From Rhodobacter sp. (GTDB taxonomy: Bacteria > Pseudomonadota > Alphaproteobacteria > Rhodobacterales > Rhodobacteraceae), in contig PNJK01000022.1 in the NCBI GenBank assembly GCA_013821825.1, positions 1-46,041 of the forward strand: a stretch of 46,041 nucleotides of DNA, read 5' to 3'. Of this stretch, positions 25,552-33,617 are shown in pieces (position 1 is the stretch's first letter; every line of letters starts with the position of its first letter). Under the pieces are notes generated by a model. It was not told the origin of the DNA and did no database searches. It was given only the letters and a program-made list of their open reading frames with translations. The position numbers were made by a program, and so were the translations under genes.

Positions 25552-25968
25552 GTGTCGGATCACAAGGGCGAGACCGGAGTCACACGCGGCGACCTGGCCC
25601 GGGCGACCGGCTGCAACATCGAGACGATCCGCCATTACGAGAAGACCGGCCTGTTGCCCGACCCGCCCCGGACCAATGCCGGCTACCGCGTCTACTCTGC
25701 AGCACACGCCACGCGCCTGCGCTTCATCCTGCGTGCCCGCGAACTCGGCTTCTCGACGGAAGACGTCCGCGGGCTTCTGGGCCTAGAGGACGGCGCCGCA
25801 CCCACCTGCGCAGAGGTGAAGGAGCGTACCGAACGCCACCTTGCCGATGTCAGGGCCAAGATCGCGGATCTGGCGCGGATCGAAGCCGTGCTGGCCGAGA
25901 CTGCATCGCGATGTTCGGGCGCCGACGTCCCCGACTGCCCGGTGCTCGATGCGATTACCGGTCCTTGA
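25552..25968 (+). CDS. merR: MerR-family mercury-type regulator
   Basis: A 138-aa regulator starting at GTG 25552. Helix-turn-helix TRGDLARATGCNIETIRHYE, then YRVYSAAHATRLRFILRARE, and metal ligands Cys86 (APTC), Cys121 and Cys129 (RCSGADVPDC). Classical MerR has a nine-residue step between the last two Cys; here it is eight, as in several alphaproteobacterial MerR and other divalent-metal sensors. Divergent position from merT and the shared operator make control of merTP likely. The metal is assigned from context. Confidence 0.85.
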   Translation: MSDHKGETGVTRGDLARATGCNIETIRHYEKTGLLPDPPRTNAGYRVYSAAHATRLRFILRARELGFSTEDVRGLLGLEDGAAPTCAEVKERTERHLADVRAKIADLARIEAVLAETASRCSGADVPDCPVLDAITGP

Positions 25969-25995
25969 TGGTCAAGCCCTGGTCGGGCCCGGCGA

Positions 25996-26451
25996 TCAGG
26001 ACCGGTTCGCGAAGGCCGAGAACAGGGCCAGTGTCCGCTCGCTGACGTGATGCTCGATGCCTTCGGCGTCGCGCTCTGCCGTCTCGGGGTCGAGGCCGAG
26101 GCTGATGAGAAAGCGCAGGACGATCTCGTGCCGCCGCCGGCATTCCTTCGCCAGCGCACGACCTTCCTCGGTCAGAAAGACCGAACGATACTTCGCGCGG
26201 GTGATCAGGCCCTCGCGCGACAGTCGGTCGAGGGTCTTGCTCACGGTAGGTACCTTCACCCCGAGGCTTGCAGCGATGTCCACCGGGCGCGCCTCGCCCT
26301 GCATGTGGATCAGCTCGGCGATCAGTTCGACGTAGTCTTCCGCCAGCTCGTTGCGCCGCGCAGCGCGCACACCCTGAAATGCCCCCACGCGCAGGTCGGG
26401 GGAGCGGTCGTCACTGACAGCGGGCAGGGCTTCATGAGGATCATCGCGCAT
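25996..26451 (-). CDS. mntR: MntR-type manganese regulator (DtxR family)
   Basis: A 151-aa product from ATG 26451. It has the MntR core RRNELAEDYVELIAELI, a winged helix with DIAASLGVKVPTVSKTLDRL and GLITRAKYRSVFLTEEGR, and the metal/dimer segment RRHEIVLRFLISLGL, AERDAEGIEHHVSE. E. coli MntR is closely similar in architecture. An upstream ATG at 26523 is in frame but would lie over the promoter of the divergent oxidase gene, so 26451 is preferred. It is divergent from a multicopper oxidase-ZIP pair, which it probably controls. It overlaps nothing downstream; merR ends 27 bp away, convergent. Confidence 0.87.
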   Translation of the reverse strand: MRDDPHEALPAVSDDRSPDLRVGAFQGVRAARRNELAEDYVELIAELIHMQGEARPVDIAASLGVKVPTVSKTLDRLSREGLITRAKYRSVFLTEEGRALAKECRRRHEIVLRFLISLGLDPETAERDAEGIEHHVSERTLALFSAFANRS

Positions 26452-26478
26452 CTTCGGCGCAGTCTTGCATGATCCTGG

Positions 26479-26524
26479 TTGACAAGCAAACCCTGCTGGC
26501 GGATTTATAGCCTTGTCTAACATT
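26479..26524 (+). promoter_or_regulatory. Promoter region with GACAAG/CTTGTC dyad
   Basis: TTGACA (26479-26484) and a TTTATA/TTATAG box (26504-26510) form a plausible promoter for the oxidase gene. The half-sites TTGACAAG and CTTGTCTAA (around 26511-26520) are inverted across it. They are candidates for regulator binding, but I cannot match them to a known MntR box. Confidence 0.4.
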
Positions 26525-26564
26525 TCGCGCCAAGACTTTGGTGCCCGACTGGGAAGTTCGATCC

Positions 26565-27710
26565 ATGCCTGCTAACGACGACACCTCGGTTGATCCGTCA
26601 CGGCGTGCCTTGCTCGTCGCGGGCCTGGCCGCTGCCGGTGGCGCTGCCATCGCCGTCGGTGCGGCGCGGTCCCAGACCGCCCCCGACCCGATGGCCGGAC
26701 AGGATATGTCGGCAATGTCGGTCGATCCTTACGCCGCACCGATGCCCGGCATGGCGCATGGCAACATGACAACGGTCGGCAGCGTCGATCACGCCCGGAA
26801 TGGCTTCGACCCGACACCGATGCTGACCGACTGGGACATCGGTACGACCAAGATGCTTCCCGATGGCCGCACCCTGCGCACCTTCGAGGTCGAGGCCATC
26901 GACAAGGAAATCGAAATCGCCCCCGGCATCTTCTTTCCCGCCTGGACCTACAACGGCCGTGTGCCCGGTCCGGCGCTGCGTGCGAGAGAAGGCGAAAAGC
27001 TTCGGATCGTCTTCCGCAACCTGGGCTCGCACCCGCATTCCATGCACTTCCATGGCATCCACTCGGCGCGGATGGACGGCGTGCCCGGCGCGGGATTGAT
27101 CGGCCCGGGCGAGGAGTTCGTCTACGAGTTCGATGCCAAGCCATTCGGCTGCCATCTTTACCACTGCCATGCCCTGCCGCTGAAGCGGCACATGCACAAA
27201 GGCATGTACGGCCTCTTCGTCATCGACCCCGACCCATCGCGTCAGTCTGACCCGGCACTTTCCGCCGTTGCGGCGTCGCGCGTGCTGGGCAGCCCCGAGA
27301 ATGCACGCTGGCAGGAGTTGGCGATGGTGATGAACGCCTTCGACACCAATTTCGATGGTGGCAATGAGGTCTATGCCGTCAACACGGTGGGCCAGACCTA
27401 CATGAACGTGCCGATCCGCATCGACAAGACACGACCTGTGCGGGTCTATCTTGTCAACGTGACCGAATTCGACCCGATCAACTCGTTCCACCTGCACGGC
27501 AATTTCTTCGACTACTACGACACCGGCACGACGCTGACGCCGACCCTGCGAACCGTCGATCTGATCATGCAATGCCAGGCGCAGCGCGGCATCCTCGAGT
27601 TCAGCTTCGCCGAGCACGAGGACGGCCTCTACATGTTCCACGCCCACCAGGCCGAGTTCACCGAACTGGGGTGGGTCGGCATGTTCGACGTTCGGGGGCC
27701 AGAGGCATGA
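26565..27710 (+). CDS. Two-domain multicopper oxidase
   Basis: A 381-aa oxidase, short for the family and consistent with two cupredoxin domains. A twin-arginine-type leader (SRRALLVAGLAAAGG) precedes a Met/His-rich linker (residues 42-70). Copper ligands are HPHSMHFHGIH (156-166), CHLYHCHALPLKRHMHKGM (196-214, with a type-1-like Cys201, His209 and Met214), HLHG (309-312) and HAH (359-361). The type-1 site is thus in the first domain. It is divergent from mntR and overlaps the ZIP gene as ATGA. Substrate unknown; Mn2+, Fe2+ or Cu+ oxidation before uptake is a reasonable guess. Confidence 0.9.
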   Translation: MPANDDTSVDPSRRALLVAGLAAAGGAAIAVGAARSQTAPDPMAGQDMSAMSVDPYAAPMPGMAHGNMTTVGSVDHARNGFDPTPMLTDWDIGTTKMLPDGRTLRTFEVEAIDKEIEIAPGIFFPAWTYNGRVPGPALRAREGEKLRIVFRNLGSHPHSMHFHGIHSARMDGVPGAGLIGPGEEFVYEFDAKPFGCHLYHCHALPLKRHMHKGMYGLFVIDPDPSRQSDPALSAVAASRVLGSPENARWQELAMVMNAFDTNFDGGNEVYAVNTVGQTYMNVPIRIDKTRPVRVYLVNVTEFDPINSFHLHGNFFDYYDTGTTLTPTLRTVDLIMQCQAQRGILEFSFAEHEDGLYMFHAHQAEFTELGWVGMFDVRGPEA

Positions 27711-28888
27711 GCGACGAGAGCCAGCCAATCCGCCCCGCCATGACCCGGCTTTTGCTGGTGCTTCTGCCGCTGGCAGCCATTCTTGGGTCTTTCGTCTGGA
27801 TCGCCTCGCTCGATCCGCTTCGCAGCTTCAACAACGGCGCGCCGCCTGTCGAGTCCCTGACGGTGGAGCGCACGATCCTCGACACGTCCGGTATCCAGAT
27901 TCTGGTGCGGGCGGGCGGGTCGGAGGCGATGCAGATCGCTCAGGTTGCTGTCGATGACGCCTACTGGACCTTCACCCAGAGCCCGCCGGGCCCGATCCCA
28001 CGCGGCGGCGCTGTCTGGGTGCAGATCCCCTACCCCTGGGTTCTGGGCGAGGCGCACCGCGTTGCCCTTTTGTCGAATACCGGCACGGTCTTCGAGCACG
28101 AGATTGCCGTGGCGGTGCCCACACCAAAGGCATCTGCCGGTCAACTCCGCATACAGGCGCTGGTCGGCGCGCTGGTCGGCCTGCTGCCGGTGGCTCTCGG
28201 TCTGATGTTCTACCCTGCCATGCGGGGCTTTGGCACCTCTGGCATGAACTTCGTGCTCGCGCTGACGGTGGGCATGCTGGCCTTCCTGCTTCTGGACACG
28301 ATGGCCGAGGCCGTTGAACTGGCTGCCGAGGCGGCGGCGATGTTCCAGGGCTCGGCCATGGTGTGGCTGTCGGCGCTGGCCAGTTTCCTGTTGTTGATGG
28401 CCATCGGGCGCTGGCGCGGACGGCCCGAGGGGATGGCGCTGGCTTTCTATATCGCGCTCGGCATCGGGTTGCACAACTTCGGCGAGGGGCTGGCCATCGG
28501 TGGCGCATTCGCCGCGGGTGCGGCGGGGCTGGGTACTTTCCTCGTCCTCGGCTTTGCGCTGCACAACGTGACCGAAGGCATCGGCATCGCCGCCCCGATG
28601 CTGCGCATCCGCCCGCCGCTCTGGAGCTTTGCTGCGCTGACGCTGCTGGCGGGTGGACCGGCAGTGCTTGGCATCTGGGTTGGCAGCCTCGCCTACGCGC
28701 CGCAGTGGTCGGCTTTCGTACTAGCGGTCGGTGGCGGCGCAATCCTGCAAGTCATGGTCGAAGTCACGGCCTATCTGCAGCGTCAGAACAGTGATCGGCA
28801 AGCGATCCTGATCTCTCCAGCAGTTCTCAGCGGCTTCCTTGGGGGTATCGCTTTCATGTATGTGACAGCAGCGCTGATCAAAGTATGA
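27707..28888 (+). CDS. ZIP-family metal transporter with periplasmic N-domain
   Basis: A 393-aa membrane protein. TM1 (residues 13-33) is followed by an extracytoplasmic beta-rich domain (about 40-145) not found in ordinary ZIPs. About eight helices follow with the ZIP signatures LHNFGEGLAIGG (255-266, His256, Asn257, Glu260) and LHNVTEGIGI (285-294, His286, Glu290), which hold the binuclear metal site. Translation is coupled to the oxidase by ATGA. It probably imports a divalent metal such as Mn2+, Fe2+ or Zn2+; linkage to mntR favours manganese or iron. The extra domain could dock the oxidase. Confidence 0.87.
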   Translation: MSDESQPIRPAMTRLLLVLLPLAAILGSFVWIASLDPLRSFNNGAPPVESLTVERTILDTSGIQILVRAGGSEAMQIAQVAVDDAYWTFTQSPPGPIPRGGAVWVQIPYPWVLGEAHRVALLSNTGTVFEHEIAVAVPTPKASAGQLRIQALVGALVGLLPVALGLMFYPAMRGFGTSGMNFVLALTVGMLAFLLLDTMAEAVELAAEAAAMFQGSAMVWLSALASFLLLMAIGRWRGRPEGMALAFYIALGIGLHNFGEGLAIGGAFAAGAAGLGTFLVLGFALHNVTEGIGIAAPMLRIRPPLWSFAALTLLAGGPAVLGIWVGSLAYAPQWSAFVLAVGGGAILQVMVEVTAYLQRQNSDRQAILISPAVLSGFLGGIAFMYVTAALIKV

Positions 28889-29038
28889 TTCATCCGGCGC
28901 CAAGCCAAAGTCGTACCGGCCCGACGATGCTCGCGGCTACACAAGAAACAGGGATATCCGATGCAAACGATTGACAATTGCAGGTCAGCAATTCCAGGTG
29001 ACACCTCCAGACCGATTGGCGCCACGACGACCGTTGTC

Positions 29039-29335
29039 GTGAAACTGCGTCGGCCAACCTTTCTTGGTATTGCGCTCCTGACGCTCGGCGCATGCGCTGC
29101 CCCGATAAATCAGGCCATAGACAAGGAGACCGGCTATCTCAAGGAACTGCCGGAGGAAGTCGCCGCACTTGCGGCCCCCTACCAGAACCTGCAGGAAGTG
29201 ACCCTTCGACCCGAGGACGGTTGCTACTGGTACCGCTATGTTGGGCCTGTCGAGACGATGATGCTGCCTCTGCGCTCAAAGGCGGGCCGACCGATCTGCA
29301 CGCAGGCCGCAATCAAACCCGACGCCACGGGTTGA
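29039..29335 (+). CDS. Small putative lipoprotein
   Basis: From GTG 29039 the product is 98 aa: MKLRRPTFLGIALLTLGACA gives a lipoprotein signal with lipobox LGAC, then an acidic mature part with YLKELPEEVAALAAPYQNLQ and DGCYWYRYVGPVETMMLPL. An in-frame ATG at 28961 would put 26 polar residues before the signal and is less likely. No domain recognised. It follows the ZIP gene at 150 bp and converges on the LD-transpeptidase gene. Confidence 0.65.
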   Translation: MKLRRPTFLGIALLTLGACAAPINQAIDKETGYLKELPEEVAALAAPYQNLQEVTLRPEDGCYWYRYVGPVETMMLPLRSKAGRPICTQAAIKPDATG

Positions 29336-29350
29336 ACGCCTGCAGGCGTT
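29335..29350. terminator. Perfect 16-bp palindrome at gene end
   Basis: AACGCCTGCAGGCGTT is perfectly self-complementary and overlaps the lipoprotein gene stop. It could fold as a short hairpin with loop CTGCAG in either direction and lies between two convergent genes. A terminator role is inferred. Confidence 0.4.
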
Positions 29351-29422
29351 GCAACCTTCGGGCCTGGCGGCAGATCTTTCAGACCGAAACACTTCGCCTT
29401 TATCGGCGTCAAGAGACGCCGC

Positions 29423-30076
29423 TCAGGCGCTGCTCACCTTGTTGCCTTCTTCGGCGGGATAAAGATAGGCCGTCACGCCAAGCTGGACCTGATCGTACAA
29501 CTCGTTGATGTGCGGCATGACCATGCGCACACAGCCAGAACTTGCCCGACTGCCGATCGAGCGCGGAACGGGCGTGCCATGGATCCGCAGATAGGTGTCA
29601 CGGTCGCCGAGGTAAAGATAAAGCGCGCGCGATCCCAGGGCGTTGGTCGGGCCTGGCTCCACCCCGCCGGCGAATTTCGCGTAGATCTCTGGCTCACGCG
29701 CGATCATTTGCGGCGTGGGCGTCCACCTGGGCCATTTCGCCTTGCGCCCCACGGTGTAGGTGCCCGGCTCGTAGAGCCCGCCACGACCGATGGCGACGCC
29801 ATAGCGCATCGCTGTCCCATCCGGCATGATGTGGTAAAGATACCGGGCAATCGCATCCACATGGATGTCGCCGGGAACCAGCCCGGGGCGGGCCTCGACG
29901 CGTGTCGGCAACAGGCGCGGATTCAGGCCCCAGGGATTCGTGGTTGCCGGGTCATAGCCGGGCGGCGTCACCTCGGCGTCCCAGGCGTCCCACTGGTCCT
30001 GGAAATTCGATGCAGCCAAAGCCGGTGAGGAAATCAGCGCGGCAGTGGCCATCAGAAATTGGCGTCGATCGGGCAT
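29423..30076 (-). CDS. LD-transpeptidase (YkuD family), copy 1
   Basis: A 217-aa periplasmic enzyme that makes or remodels 3-3 crosslinks in peptidoglycan, or attaches lipoprotein to it. A signal peptide (DRRQFLMATAALISSPALA) precedes the catalytic domain, whose active-site block has HGTPVP (His166) and SRASSGCVRM (nucleophile Cys182). The start at 30076 is chosen because the leader begins there. It stands apart from its neighbours in a minus-strand unit of its own. Copy 2 lies at 45002-45562 and is only distantly similar. Confidence 0.9.
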   Translation of the reverse strand: MPDRRQFLMATAALISSPALAASNFQDQWDAWDAEVTPPGYDPATTNPWGLNPRLLPTRVEARPGLVPGDIHVDAIARYLYHIMPDGTAMRYGVAIGRGGLYEPGTYTVGRKAKWPRWTPTPQMIAREPEIYAKFAGGVEPGPTNALGSRALYLYLGDRDTYLRIHGTPVPRSIGSRASSGCVRMVMPHINELYDQVQLGVTAYLYPAEEGNKVSSA

Positions 30077-30367
30077 CAGCTTCGCTTTCGAAAAAGAACC
30101 TTGCCCCTCAAACCATCGGGAGCACTCCAAGCTTGGAATCGGTCAAATTCCGGCCGCAATGTCCAGTCAAGTCCACGTGACCCCGTGATTTTGTGGCCAC
30201 AAGCTTGTCGAGCCTGACGTAGCACCAATGCGCGGTCCGAACCGGCCCCGGGGTTCGACAGGCGCGCCTTCTGACAATGGCGTGAGGCCGCATCGTCGAA
30301 CTTGCATCTCTGGCAGCCGAAGAGATTAGCTGCAGTCCGGAAAGGGAGGCCGCAACCACTGCAAATC

Positions 30368-31813
30368 ATGGAAGAACGGAAGCTACAGAACACTTTGCCA
30401 CGGAGAGCTTTGGTTGGGCTCCTTCTCGCGACCGCTGCCGGCATCAGCCTGATTATTGCTTTGCCGCCTCACTCTGTTGCGCCGCTTGCCCTGGTCGCTT
30501 TCGGCCTGCTGGCTGTCCTCCCGCTGGGCCAGTCTGCATTCAAAGCTTCAGGCTTCGGCTACGTCCTTGGCCTCGGTCGATTTGTTCCCGGGCTCTTGTG
30601 GATCACCGAAAGCTTCCAGGTCGAAGCGGACCGGTTCGGATGGTTGGCTCTGCCCGCGGTTCTTGGCCTTGCCGCTCTCCTGTCAGTCTTTCGCGCCTTG
30701 GCCCGCAATTTGGCGGCGCGGATGGAGCGCGCCGGATTGCCGCTGGCGGTCTGGATCGCGACAGGCTGGACCGCCATGAAATGGCTGCGCGGACATGCTC
30801 TCACCGGGTTTCCGTGGAACCTTGCCGCCTACACGCTGGCCGACTGGTTGATTGCAGCGCAAGCGTCCTCCGAGGTCGGGAATTATGGGCTGGGTTATCC
30901 TCTGGTGCTGAGCGCTGCGCTTGCCGGACTGGCCTTCTTTACGCCTGACGGAAAGTTCCGCGTCGTTCAACCGAACATCCCGCAAAGTGCCAAGTGGGAC
31001 GAAGGCTCCCGAAAAGCGGACATCCTCCGGCTTCCGGCGCTTTCTGCGCGCCCCGGCGATTACGATATCCTGCTCTGGCCAGAAACGGCCTGGCCGGGGT
31101 CCCTCGCAGAAGACACTGGCGCACGCGTCATGCTTGGCTGGCTCTTGCCAGAGACCGGCGTGTTGTTGGCGGGCAGTCCGGAGCGGGGGGCCGAAACGGC
31201 CGGGACGGAGTGCCGAAATGCCGTTATTGCCATCTCTCCTGACGGTACCGTCCTGGCCCGCCACGCCAAACATCTCCTTGTGGCGTTCGGTAAACACATT
31301 CCACGGCGAGATCTCTTGCCATTCCAGCGTCTTGTTCAATCCTTCGGCGATTTCTTGCCCGGTCCGCGACCCTGCACCCTCGCTCTCGGCCCGTATCCTT
31401 CCGCTGGGGTCGCGATTGGCTGCGAGATCATCTTTCCCAGGCATGTCGTCGACGACGCGATTCGACCGGACCGGATCTTCAATGCAACGAACGACGCGTG
31501 GTTCGGTGCCTCCATGGGGCCATGGCAACATCTCACATCAGCCCGGATGCGGGCAATTGAAGACGGCCTTCCACTCGTGCGGGCCGCGAACACCGGAATC
31601 CCGGCCGTGGTCGATGCCTACGGCGCAACTTTGGCCATGCTGGATATCGAGACGTCGGGCGTCATCAATAGACGCATGCCCCGCCCGCTGCCGCCGACCC
31701 TCTACGCCCGTTTCGGAGACTGGACCGTTCTCCAACACGTGCTCGTTTCATGGGGCGTCTGTGGTTACTGGGGCCGGCGGCAACAGGCCTACCTGAAGGG
31801 AACATCGACATGA
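30368..31813 (+). CDS. lnt: Apolipoprotein N-acyltransferase paralogue
   Basis: A 481-aa membrane enzyme expected to add the third acyl chain to lipoproteins. Hydrophobic N-terminal half with about six helices including GFPWNLAAYTLADWL, then a nitrilase-like domain. The catalytic Glu is in LWPETAWPG, Lys in HAKHLLVAFGKHIPRR, and Cys in VAIGCEIIFP, with FNATNDAWFG later. The usual KxxLVPFGEY motif is altered (LLVAFGKH) and CYEIIFP is GCEIIFP. The membrane part is shorter than in housekeeping Lnt, so this is probably an accessory copy. Start 30368 begins MEERKLQN. It overlaps the next gene by ATGA. Confidence 0.85.
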   Translation: MEERKLQNTLPRRALVGLLLATAAGISLIIALPPHSVAPLALVAFGLLAVLPLGQSAFKASGFGYVLGLGRFVPGLLWITESFQVEADRFGWLALPAVLGLAALLSVFRALARNLAARMERAGLPLAVWIATGWTAMKWLRGHALTGFPWNLAAYTLADWLIAAQASSEVGNYGLGYPLVLSAALAGLAFFTPDGKFRVVQPNIPQSAKWDEGSRKADILRLPALSARPGDYDILLWPETAWPGSLAEDTGARVMLGWLLPETGVLLAGSPERGAETAGTECRNAVIAISPDGTVLARHAKHLLVAFGKHIPRRDLLPFQRLVQSFGDFLPGPRPCTLALGPYPSAGVAIGCEIIFPRHVVDDAIRPDRIFNATNDAWFGASMGPWQHLTSARMRAIEDGLPLVRAANTGIPAVVDAYGATLAMLDIETSGVINRRMPRPLPPTLYARFGDWTVLQHVLVSWGVCGYWGRRQQAYLKGTST

Positions 31814-31983
31814 TCGGGCCGATATTCGGGGTAATCGGGTTTGCCTGGGGATATCTCGTCGCACGGCAGCGCGGCGGAAAGACCCTGGACCGCCTGCAGT
31901 ACGGAGCAGGCTTCGCCATTGCGTTAGGGCTGTTCGGGACTATCTTCGGTATCGCACTCGCAAGGTATCTTGGGGCGTCTTGA
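31810..31983 (+). CDS. 57-aa membrane protein coupled to lnt
   Basis: Two membrane helices (IFGVIGFAWGYLVA and IALGLFGTIFGIALA) separated by a basic loop RQRGGKTLDRLQYG. The ATG overlaps the lnt stop as ATGA. Small proteins of this shape sit behind accessory lnt genes in relatives, sometimes mislabelled as acyltransferase. A helper function for Lnt is inferred; no motif shows activity. Confidence 0.7.
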   Translation: MIGPIFGVIGFAWGYLVARQRGGKTLDRLQYGAGFAIALGLFGTIFGIALARYLGAS

Positions 31984-32089
31984 TCGGCGAAACCTCGCCG
32001 GTCGTGAAATCCTCACACCGATGTCGCTTGAACCTCTAGTTGCTCGAGGTTCCAGACGTCGGGATGTTCTCTTCCTCTGGACTGTCTTC

Positions 32090-32683
32090 ATGCGCCTCAG
32101 TCACCTGCAAATCATTCTTTGGGTCGCTGCTGCGGCGGCTGCCATCGCTTTCGCGGCGCTACGGTGGTCGTCTGCAACCGACGGCAAGGCGGTGGCTGGT
32201 CCGGCCTTCACACCCTCTTTCACGCTTGCAGACAGCGAAGGTCGTGTCAGAACGACTGCCGAGTTCCGCGGAAAGTTCCTTCTCGTGTTCTTTGGTTTCA
32301 CGAGCTGTCCCGACGTCTGTCCGACCACGCTCTCGGAAGTCGCGCAGATCATGGATGACCTCGGGTCGGACGCCGCATTGGTCCAGCCGATCTTCATTTC
32401 GATCGATCCAGACCGGGACAGGCAGCTTGGTCTGGCCGAATACACCACGGCCTTTCATCCCTCGATCCTCGGTCTGGCCGGAAGCGAGGCGGACACACGT
32501 TCGGCGGCCGCGAGCTTCAAGATCTTTTACGGGCGTGAGACCGACTCTTCTGCCCCCGACGGCTACACCATGGCGCATAGTCCCGGACTCTTTCTGATCG
32601 ACCCGAACGGTGAGTGGCTCCGCCAGTTTGGCTTTGGCACGCCTGCCGCCGAAATCCTCTCCGACCTTCAATCGAGATTCTGA
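32090..32683 (+). CDS. SCO1/SenC-family copper protein
   Basis: A 197-aa membrane-anchored thioredoxin-fold protein: one N-terminal helix (residues 8-25), then copper ligands Cys73 and Cys77 in FFGFTSCPDVCPTTLSEV and His163 in YTMAHSPGLFLID. SCO proteins deliver copper to, or keep thiols reduced in, the CuA site of cytochrome oxidase, and related roles exist in copper stress. Start at 32090 begins the hydrophobic leader. It lies 3 bp before a PCuAC gene, its common partner, so both probably act together. Confidence 0.92.
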   Translation: MRLSHLQIILWVAAAAAAIAFAALRWSSATDGKAVAGPAFTPSFTLADSEGRVRTTAEFRGKFLLVFFGFTSCPDVCPTTLSEVAQIMDDLGSDAALVQPIFISIDPDRDRQLGLAEYTTAFHPSILGLAGSEADTRSAAASFKIFYGRETDSSAPDGYTMAHSPGLFLIDPNGEWLRQFGFGTPAAEILSDLQSRF

Positions 32684-32686
32684 CCC

Positions 32687-33160
32687 ATGAACCACTTCCT
32701 TCTTGCAGCGGCCCTCGCACTGACCGCGCCAGCAGCGATGGCCTGCGAAACCGTGGTTGTCGGCGATCTGACTGTTGAAAACGCATGGTCCAAGGCGACG
32801 ATCGGCGCCGGGCGGCCGGGCGTTTTCTATGTGGTGATCACCAACACCGGATCGACAGACGATGCGTTGCTTGGCATTGCTAGCCCTGTTGCCGGGATGC
32901 CGATGCTCCACGAAACCGTCATACAGGATGGCGTTGCGTCGATGCCGCATGCCATGTCGATCCCCGTGCCGGCCGGCCAGAGCGTGCAGCTCTCGCCGGG
33001 TGGTTACCATGGCATGCTGATGGGACTGACCACTGCCCTGAAGGAGGGCGACAGCTTCCCGGTCACACTGTCTTTCGAGAAGGCTGGCGAAGTCACGGTG
33101 AACGTCGAGGTCCTTTCCCTGCGCGCGGAGGGTCCGGATTGCGCCGACGCAGGGCAATAA
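32687..33160 (+). CDS. PCuAC periplasmic copper chaperone
   Basis: A 157-aa secreted protein with a signal peptide (residues 1-19). It has the exact copper motif H-x10-M-x21-H-x-M formed by His75, Met86, His108 and Met110. PCuAC passes Cu(I) to SCO or cytochrome oxidase CuA sites. The mature protein starts near Cys20. It follows the SCO gene by three bases and overlaps the start of a decayed second SCO gene. Confidence 0.92.
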   Translation: MNHFLLAAALALTAPAAMACETVVVGDLTVENAWSKATIGAGRPGVFYVVITNTGSTDDALLGIASPVAGMPMLHETVIQDGVASMPHAMSIPVPAGQSVQLSPGGYHGMLMGLTTALKEGDSFPVTLSFEKAGEVTVNVEVLSLRAEGPDCADAGQ

Positions 33161-33591
33161 TCCTCGGAGCGGTGGGAGTGTCCAGAGCCATCGCCTGCAT
33201 GCCGGGCGTCGGTGCCTTTCGCACCCGCAATCGGTCTGCCGCCAATTCAGCCCTGCCCTTGCCGATCGGCGGGATGACCTGGCAACTGACCGACCATCGC
33301 GGCCGGTCTGTCCGACCCGCAGACTGGATCGGCTGATGACTGCGCTGATTTCGGTAGATCCTGAACGTGACACGCCTGATACCCTTCAGACCGCGTCGGA
33401 ACTTCGATCCGCGCATCGTGGGGTTGACGGGATCGGCCGATGAAGTGGCACGGGCGGCCTCAGAGTCCCGCGCGACCTGTCGCCGCGTCGAGAAGGACGA
33501 TGGCGACTACACCATGGACCATAGGGCGGGCGTGTTGCTTCGGCGGACGATCTTGACGCAGTCGCAAAACGGAGCCGTGATACGGACTTAG
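33139..33591 (+). pseudogene. Second SCO-family gene, decayed
   Basis: TTG 33139 starts RRRRAIILGAVG, then LPIGGMTWQLTDHRGRSVRP and DWIG before a stop near 33336. Another frame gives MTALISVDPERDTPDTL, and a third gives NFDPRIVGLTGSADEVARAA and RRVEKDDGDYTMDHRAGVLL. These are consecutive parts of a SCO protein (the late His is in TMDH), but the segment that would hold the CxxxC copper motif is deleted and at least two frameshifts are present. The intact SCO upstream makes this copy dispensable. Confidence 0.8.
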
Positions 33592-33617
33592 ATCAATCAG
33601 GTGAGGGGGGACCGGGG

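Noticed and set aside
24763-25968. Classification of merTP as copper genes
   Set aside because: MerT has the vicinal Cys pair in TM1 and MerP has CALCPVTV; both are mercury-type, so copper was not preferred despite the surroundings.
26452-26523. Longer MntR start at 26523
   Set aside because: It would add 24 residues without family similarity and overlap the TTGACA...TTATAG promoter of the divergent oxidase gene.
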